This document shows, one piece after another, positions 59,598-64,000 of a stretch of DNA of 64,000 bases; position 1 is the stretch's first letter, and every line of letters begins with the position of its first letter. The notes under the pieces were generated by a model, which searched no databases, was not told the origin of the DNA, and saw nothing but the letters and a program-made list of their open reading frames with translations. The position numbers and the translations under genes are program-made. This DNA is from Belnapia moabensis DSM 16746 (GTDB taxonomy: Bacteria > Pseudomonadota > Alphaproteobacteria > Acetobacterales > Acetobacteraceae): assembly GCF_000745835.1 (NCBI RefSeq), contig NZ_JQKB01000007.1, forward strand, positions 1-64,000, given 5' to 3'.

Positions 59598-61520
59598 ATG
59601 AATGCCTTCGAAGGCCAGGCGGACGAGGCCGAGCCTTACCGGTCGCATGGCCGTAACTGGGACGAGACCAAGCGGCTTTCCGTCCTCGACAGCTACAAGG
59701 TCCTCGACACGCCGCCCGAACGGGAGTTCGACGAGGTTGTCGAACTGGCGGCGCAGCTCTGCGGGGCGCCGATCGCGCTTGTCAGCCTGCTCGGCGAGGA
59801 CCGGCAATTCTTCAAGGCGGAGGTGGGGCTAGGGGTGCGGGAGACGCCGCGCGACGTTTCCATCTGTGGCCATGCCATCCTGCAGCCGGGCCTCTTCGTC
59901 GTGACCGACACCGCGACCGACCCGCGCTTCGCCGGCAACCCGCTGGTGACGGCGGCGCCGCATATCCGCTTCTATGCCGGGGCCCTGCTGGAGACGGAGG
60001 ACGGGCTTCCGCTCGGCACGCTCTGCGTTATCGACCGGCGGCCGCGGCCGGAGGGGCTGACGGCGCTGCAGGGCTTCGCCTTGCAGGTGCTGGCGCGGCA
60101 AGTGATGGCCCGGCTGGAACTGCGCCGCGCGCTGGCCGCGCGCGAGGCGAGCGAGCGGCAATTCCGCGTGCTGGCGGATGCGATGCCGCAGATGGTCTGG
60201 TCCACCAGGCCGGACGGGGCGCACGACTACTACAATGCCCGCTGGTACGAGTTCACCGGCGTGCCCTTCGGCTCGACGAACGGCGCCGGCTGGAACGGCA
60301 TGTTCCACCCGGAGGACCAGCCACGCGCCTGGGAGCGCTGGCGCCACTCGCTGGAGACGGGCGAGCCCTACGAGATCGAATACCGGCTGCGTCGCGCCGA
60401 TGGCGCCTATCGCTGGACGCTTGGTCGCGCGATGCCGGTGCGCGATGCGGAGGGCAAGATCGAGCGGTGGTTCGGCACCTGCACCGATATCGAGGACATC
60501 AAGGCGACCGAGGAGCGGCTCCGCCTCAGCGAGGAGCGGCTCCGCCTGGCGCTCGGCGCGGCGGAGATGATCGGCACCTTCGTCTGGGACGTGCCGGCGG
60601 ACCGCGTCACCGCGGATGCGGGTTATGCGCGGATGTTTGGCCAGGATCCGGCGGCGATGACGGCTGGGGTGCCGATCGCCTTGCTGTTCGAGGCGGTGGA
60701 GCCGGAGGACCGGGACCGGGTGCGGCAGCAGATCGAGCGGGCGATGGCGACGGGCGACGCCTTCGAGGCAGAGTACCGGGTGTGGCCGCCCGGCGGCGAG
60801 ACACACTGGGTGGTCGCCCGCGGCCGCTGCGCCCAGGATGCGGATGGGCGACCGAGCCGCTTCTCCGGCGCCGTGGTGGACATCACCGAGCGCAAGCGGG
60901 CGGAGGAAGGGCAGGAGTTGCTGGCGAAGGAGCTGTCGCACCGCATCAAGAACATCTTCACCGTGATCGGCGGGATGGTTTCGCTTTCCGCCTCCGGCGC
61001 CTCGGCCGAGGTGAAGGGCTTCGCCGCCACCCTCCGCCGCAGGCTGCAGGCGCTGGCGCGGGCGCACGAATATGTGCGGCCGCATAACGGCGAGGCGCAG
61101 CCGACCGAGGCCGCGACGACGTTGAAGGGGCTGCTCGGCACCCTGCTCGCGCCCTATGGCGCCGAGGAGGCCGGGCGGATGCAACTCTCGGGCGACGACG
61201 TGCCGGTCGGGGTGAAGGCGGCGACCTCGCTGGCGCTGATCCTCCATGAACTGGCGACCAATGCGGCCAAATACGGCGCGCTGTCGCGGCCGGAGGGTGG
61301 CGTCGCCATCACCGGCGAGCGGATCGGCGACCGCTTCGGCCTCACCTGGCGGGAGCGCGGCGGGCCGGAGGTGGCGGGGCCGCCGGAGCGGCGCGGCTTC
61401 GGCACTATCCTGGCGGAGCGGGGCGCCATCACCCAGCTCGGCGGGACCATCGCGCAGGATTGGGCGCGGGAGGGGCTGACCCTCAGGCTGGAGGTGCCGC
61501 TGGCGCGGCTGGCCTACTGA
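59598..61520 (+). CDS. GAF-PAS-PAS sensor histidine kinase, HWE family
   Basis: A 640-residue soluble sensor kinase with no membrane helix. Residues about 25-180 form a GAF domain (LCGAPIALVSLLGEDRQFFKAEVGL, GHAILQPG, IRFYAGALLETEDGLPLGTLCVIDR). Two PAS units follow (WYEFTGVPFG..., and the second near 320-430, each ending in a PAC strand such as GRPSRFSGAVVDITERK). The kinase core has phospho-acceptor His448 in LSHRIKNIF and the HWE mark TWRERGGPEV. Likely phosphorylates the adjacent receiver; such modules sense light, redox or general stress. Confidence 0.92.
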   Translation: MNAFEGQADEAEPYRSHGRNWDETKRLSVLDSYKVLDTPPEREFDEVVELAAQLCGAPIALVSLLGEDRQFFKAEVGLGVRETPRDVSICGHAILQPGLFVVTDTATDPRFAGNPLVTAAPHIRFYAGALLETEDGLPLGTLCVIDRRPRPEGLTALQGFALQVLARQVMARLELRRALAAREASERQFRVLADAMPQMVWSTRPDGAHDYYNARWYEFTGVPFGSTNGAGWNGMFHPEDQPRAWERWRHSLETGEPYEIEYRLRRADGAYRWTLGRAMPVRDAEGKIERWFGTCTDIEDIKATEERLRLSEERLRLALGAAEMIGTFVWDVPADRVTADAGYARMFGQDPAAMTAGVPIALLFEAVEPEDRDRVRQQIERAMATGDAFEAEYRVWPPGGETHWVVARGRCAQDADGRPSRFSGAVVDITERKRAEEGQELLAKELSHRIKNIFTVIGGMVSLSASGASAEVKGFAATLRRRLQALARAHEYVRPHNGEAQPTEAATTLKGLLGTLLAPYGAEEAGRMQLSGDDVPVGVKAATSLALILHELATNAAKYGALSRPEGGVAITGERIGDRFGLTWRERGGPEVAGPPERRGFGTILAERGAITQLGGTIAQDWAREGLTLRLEVPLARLAY

Positions 61521-61535
61521 GCGCCGGTACCGCTG

Positions 61536-61566
61536 CCCCGCAAAGCCATCAGGCGGCTTTGCGGGG
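61536..61566. terminator. Perfect 12-bp hairpin between convergent kinase and RND pump
   Basis: CCCCGCAAAGCC (61536-61547), loop ATCAGGC, GGCTTTGCGGGG (61555-61566). It lies between the kinase stop and the stop of the convergent RND gene and would terminate both. Confidence 0.7.
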
Positions 61567-61571
61567 ATGGG

Positions 61572-64000
61572 TCAGCCCGGCAGCCGCGGCCGGCGGCGCT
61601 GCTGGCGCGTCATCTGCCGCAGGATGGAGCGGCGCGGGCCGACGATGCGGCGGATCACCATGTAGAAGACCGGGGTGAAGAGTAGGCCGAAGGCCGTCAC
61701 CCCGATCATGCCGAAGAACACCGCGGAGCCGACCGCGCGGCGCATCTCGGAGCCGGCCCCGCTGGCGATGACCAGCGGCAGCACGCCGAGGATGAAGGCG
61801 AGCGAGGTCATCAGGATGGCGCGGAGGCGAAGCCGGCAGGCCTCGACCACGGCCTCGATCGGGCTGACGCCCTCGTCCTCGCGCTGCTGGGCGAATTCGA
61901 CGATGAGGATGGCGTTCTTCGCCGCCAGCCCGACCAGCACGACGAAGCCGATCTGCGTCAGGATGTTGACGTCCTGCCCGAGCATGCGGACGCCGAGCGT
62001 TGAGGTCAGCAGGCACATCGGCACGATGAGGATGACGGCGAAGGGCAGGCTCCAGGAGCCGTACTGCGCCGCCAGCACGAGGTAGACGAAGAGCACGCAG
62101 AGCGGGAAGACCAGCAGGCCGGCATTGCCGCTCTGCGTCTGCTCGTAGGAGAGGTCGGTCCAGTCGAAGCCGATGCCGTCCGGCAGGGTCCGCCGCGCCA
62201 GGCGATCGATGGCGGCGATGGCGGCGGCGGAGCCGGTGCCGGGCAGGATCTCGCCGGCGACCTCGGCGGAGGGATAGAGGTTGTAGCGCGGCACCCGCTG
62301 CGGGCCGGTGATGTCGCGGAGCGTCATCACATTGGCCAGCGGCACCATCTGGCCGTCGCTGTTGCGGGTGAAGAGGCGGGAGAGGTCGCCCGGCTCGCGG
62401 CGGTATTCCGGCGAGGCCTGGGCGACGACGCGCCAGTTGCGGCCATACGCGGTGAAGTCGTTCACGTAGGAGGAGCCGAGCAGCGTCTCGATGCTCTGGC
62501 TGAGGCGGGCGACGGGCACGCCGAGCATCTCGATCTTGCTGCGGTCGATATCGACGGCGATCAGCGGCGCGTCGATGCGGAAGGGCGTGTAGACCCCGCC
62601 GAGGCCGGGCACGCGGCGCAGGGCTGCGACGAAATCTTCGGCGGCGGCGGCGAGGATGGCGGTGCCGCGGCCGGTGCGGTCCTCGAGGCGCAGCGCGAAG
62701 CCGGCGCCGCTGCCGAGGCCGGGCACGGCGGGCGGCGGGATGACGAGCACGCTTGCCTCGTCCAGCACGGCGAGGCGGCGGCGCAGCTCGCGCAGGATGC
62801 TGGCCGAGGTAATGCCGTGCGGCAGGCGCTCCTCCCAGGGGGCGAAGACGGGGGTGAGCGTCCCCTGGTTGCTGCCGGCGGTGTTGGTGGCGCCGGAGAT
62901 GCCGGACAGGGCCGAGACGCTGGCGATGCCGGGGATGTCGCGGACGATGGCGGCGGCGCGCTCGACGACCGCGGTGGTACGGGCGAGCGAGGCGCCGCCT
63001 GGCAGCTCGATGGAGACGACTGCATAGCCGCGGTCCTGCGCCGGGACGAAGCCCTGCGGCGCCGTCACCAGCAGGAACCCCGCCCCGCCGATCAGCAGCG
63101 CATAGAGCGCCAGCATCGGCCCGGTGCGCTGGACAAGGCGGCGGGTCAGCGCGCCATAGCCATCGGCCAGACGGTCGAAACCGCGGTTGAAGCCGTCGAG
63201 CAGGGCGGTGACCAGGCGGCGCAAGCGGCTGGGCCGGAGGATTGTCTTCGGCGGGTGGTGGCGGAGGATCAGCGAGGCGAGCGCCGGGCTGAGGGTGAGG
63301 GAGCAGAAGCAGGACAGCGCCGTCGCCACCGAGATGGTGATGGCGAATTGCCGGAAGAAGCGGCCGGTGATGCCGTCGAGGAAGGTTGTCGGGACGAAGA
63401 CGGCGCAGAGCACCAGGGCGATGGAGATCAGCGCGCCGCCGACCTCGAGCATGGTGCGCTCCGCCGCGGCCGCGGGCGAGGGCTCCTCGGCCAGGTGACG
63501 CTCGACATTCTCGACGACGACGATCGCATCGTCCACCACGATGCCGACCGCCAGCACCAGGCCGAACAGCGTCAGCACGTTGAGGGTGAAGCCGAGCACG
63601 ATCATCACGCCGAAGGTGCCGATCAACGAGACCGGGATGGCGAGGATCGGGATCATCGCCGCCCGCCAGTTCTGCAGGAAGAGCAGCACCACGAGCACGA
63701 CAAGGACGACTGCCTCGCCGATGGTCTGCGCCAGCTCGTGCACGCTCTCGGCGACAAAGCGCGTCGGGTCGTAGGCGATCTCGGCCTTGATGCCGGCCGG
63801 GAAGTTCTGAGTGATGGCGTCCAGCCGCTCGCGGATCAGCCGCGCCGTGTCGAGCGAGTTGGAGCCGGGGCGCTGGGTGATGGCGAGCGCCACGGCCGGG
63901 CGGCCCTGAAGCGTGCTGCCGGTGGTGTAGGAGGCGGCGCCGATCTCGACATGGCCGATGTCGTGCAGCCGCAGCAGGCGGCCGCCGGCGCCGGCGCGGA
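61572..64000 (-). CDS. RND efflux pump permease (AcrB/MexF type), 5' part missing
   Basis: Inner-membrane proton-driven exporter of drugs and other toxic compounds, working as a trimer with a periplasmic adaptor and an outer-membrane channel. About 809 codons are visible; the frame stays open to the right edge (RLHDIGHVEIGAASY near 63950), so the N-terminal quarter is outside. Seen: the transmembrane block FGLVLAVGIVVDDAIVVVENVERHL with the essential Asp pair, FPLCVLFVYLVLAAQYGSWSLPF and RLRAILMTSLAFILGVLPLVIASGAG, plus the pore-domain segments between. The adaptor gene is expected just beyond 64000. Confidence 0.95.
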   Translation of the reverse strand, partial: RAGAGGRLLRLHDIGHVEIGAASYTTGSTLQGRPAVALAITQRPGSNSLDTARLIRERLDAITQNFPAGIKAEIAYDPTRFVAESVHELAQTIGEAVVLVVLVVLLFLQNWRAAMIPILAIPVSLIGTFGVMIVLGFTLNVLTLFGLVLAVGIVVDDAIVVVENVERHLAEEPSPAAAAERTMLEVGGALISIALVLCAVFVPTTFLDGITGRFFRQFAITISVATALSCFCSLTLSPALASLILRHHPPKTILRPSRLRRLVTALLDGFNRGFDRLADGYGALTRRLVQRTGPMLALYALLIGGAGFLLVTAPQGFVPAQDRGYAVVSIELPGGASLARTTAVVERAAAIVRDIPGIASVSALSGISGATNTAGSNQGTLTPVFAPWEERLPHGITSASILRELRRRLAVLDEASVLVIPPPAVPGLGSGAGFALRLEDRTGRGTAILAAAAEDFVAALRRVPGLGGVYTPFRIDAPLIAVDIDRSKIEMLGVPVARLSQSIETLLGSSYVNDFTAYGRNWRVVAQASPEYRREPGDLSRLFTRNSDGQMVPLANVMTLRDITGPQRVPRYNLYPSAEVAGEILPGTGSAAAIAAIDRLARRTLPDGIGFDWTDLSYEQTQSGNAGLLVFPLCVLFVYLVLAAQYGSWSLPFAVILIVPMCLLTSTLGVRMLGQDVNILTQIGFVVLVGLAAKNAILIVEFAQQREDEGVSPIEAVVEACRLRLRAILMTSLAFILGVLPLVIASGAGSEMRRAVGSAVFFGMIGVTAFGLLFTPVFYMVIRRIVGPRRSILRQMTRQQRRRPRLPG

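Noticed and set aside
1-64000. tRNA, rRNA, CRISPR and riboswitch searches by eye
   Set aside because: No gap showed a cloverleaf with a TTCGA-type arm, rRNA sequence, spaced direct repeats or a known riboswitch core. The gaps are mostly shorter than 250 bases and occupied by simple stems.

Overview
The window is about 64 kb of GC-rich, densely coding DNA from what looks like an alphaproteobacterial chromosome. The best fit is the Acetobacteraceae (Roseomonas/Belnapia-like). Grounds: very GC-rich codon use, the block mutM / enoyl-CoA hydratase / rpsT / dnaA / dnaN with ubiE divergent from mutM, a Coq7-type ubiquinone hydroxylase next to dsbB, the order sppA-ihfB-lapA-pyrF-trpF-trpB-trpA-accD-folC, an HWE-family histidine kinase and a CYP153-like P450 system. 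The family assignment is inference; the gene content is read directly. I found no rRNA, tRNA, CRISPR array, phage or complete insertion sequence.

Layout. 1-7.2 kb: end of a DUF4214 protein, a small membrane protein, otsB-otsA (trehalose synthesis), two tandem glutathione S-transferases on the minus strand, the overlapping set dsbB-coq7-NTF2-like-GNAT, and a two-subunit chromate-type transporter. 7.3-14.8 kb: a Baeyer-Villiger monooxygenase converging on the replication block dnaN-dnaA-rpsT-enoyl-CoA hydratase-mutM, with ubiE divergent. 15-25 kb: an SH3 membrane protein, a Na+/H+-type antiporter, a ketopantoate reductase-like gene, a NeuD-like acyltransferase, azlCD, a DUF305 protein, a cytochrome c plus beta-propeller pair, a large MscS channel and a HIG1-domain protein. 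25.3-34.2 kb: etfB-etfA-3-hydroxyacyl-CoA dehydrogenase, a stress-type flavin-binding protein, a hydroxyisobutyryl-CoA hydrolase-like protein, an EamA transporter, an orphan Bug solute-binding protein, a transposase-derived protein, a sugar acetyltransferase and a DUF6817-like protein.

34.3-48.5 kb: a long plus-strand housekeeping string (sppA, ihfB, lapA, pyrF, trpF, a receiver-only regulator, trpB, trpA, accD, folC), then a minus-strand his operon (hisB, DUF2628, hisH, GNAT, hisA, without hisF or hisE), a frameshifted GAF-GGDEF gene, and hslV-hslU. 48.6-64 kb: an ABC exporter, a DyP-type peroxidase, a second flavin monooxygenase, an N-acyl-D-amino-acid deacylase-like amidohydrolase, a DUF4142 protein, a complete three-component P450 system (P450, ferredoxin, ferredoxin reductase) resembling CYP153 alkane hydroxylases, a receiver-only regulator and GAF/PAS/HWE kinase, and the 3' part of an RND efflux pump.

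Functional links. The CYP153-like system would make alcohols that feed fatty-acid oxidation, where EtfAB, the 3-hydroxyacyl-CoA dehydrogenase and the enoyl-CoA hydratases act. DsbB passes electrons to ubiquinone, which Coq7 and UbiE help make. The most unusual features are the single-base frameshift in the diguanylate cyclase, a TTG start for dnaA preceded by a perfect Shine-Dalgarno, a regulator inserted between trpF and trpB, MutM lacking its last zinc cysteine, a transposase-like protein with no visible catalytic domain, and long perfect inverted repeats that fill several junctions between convergent genes.
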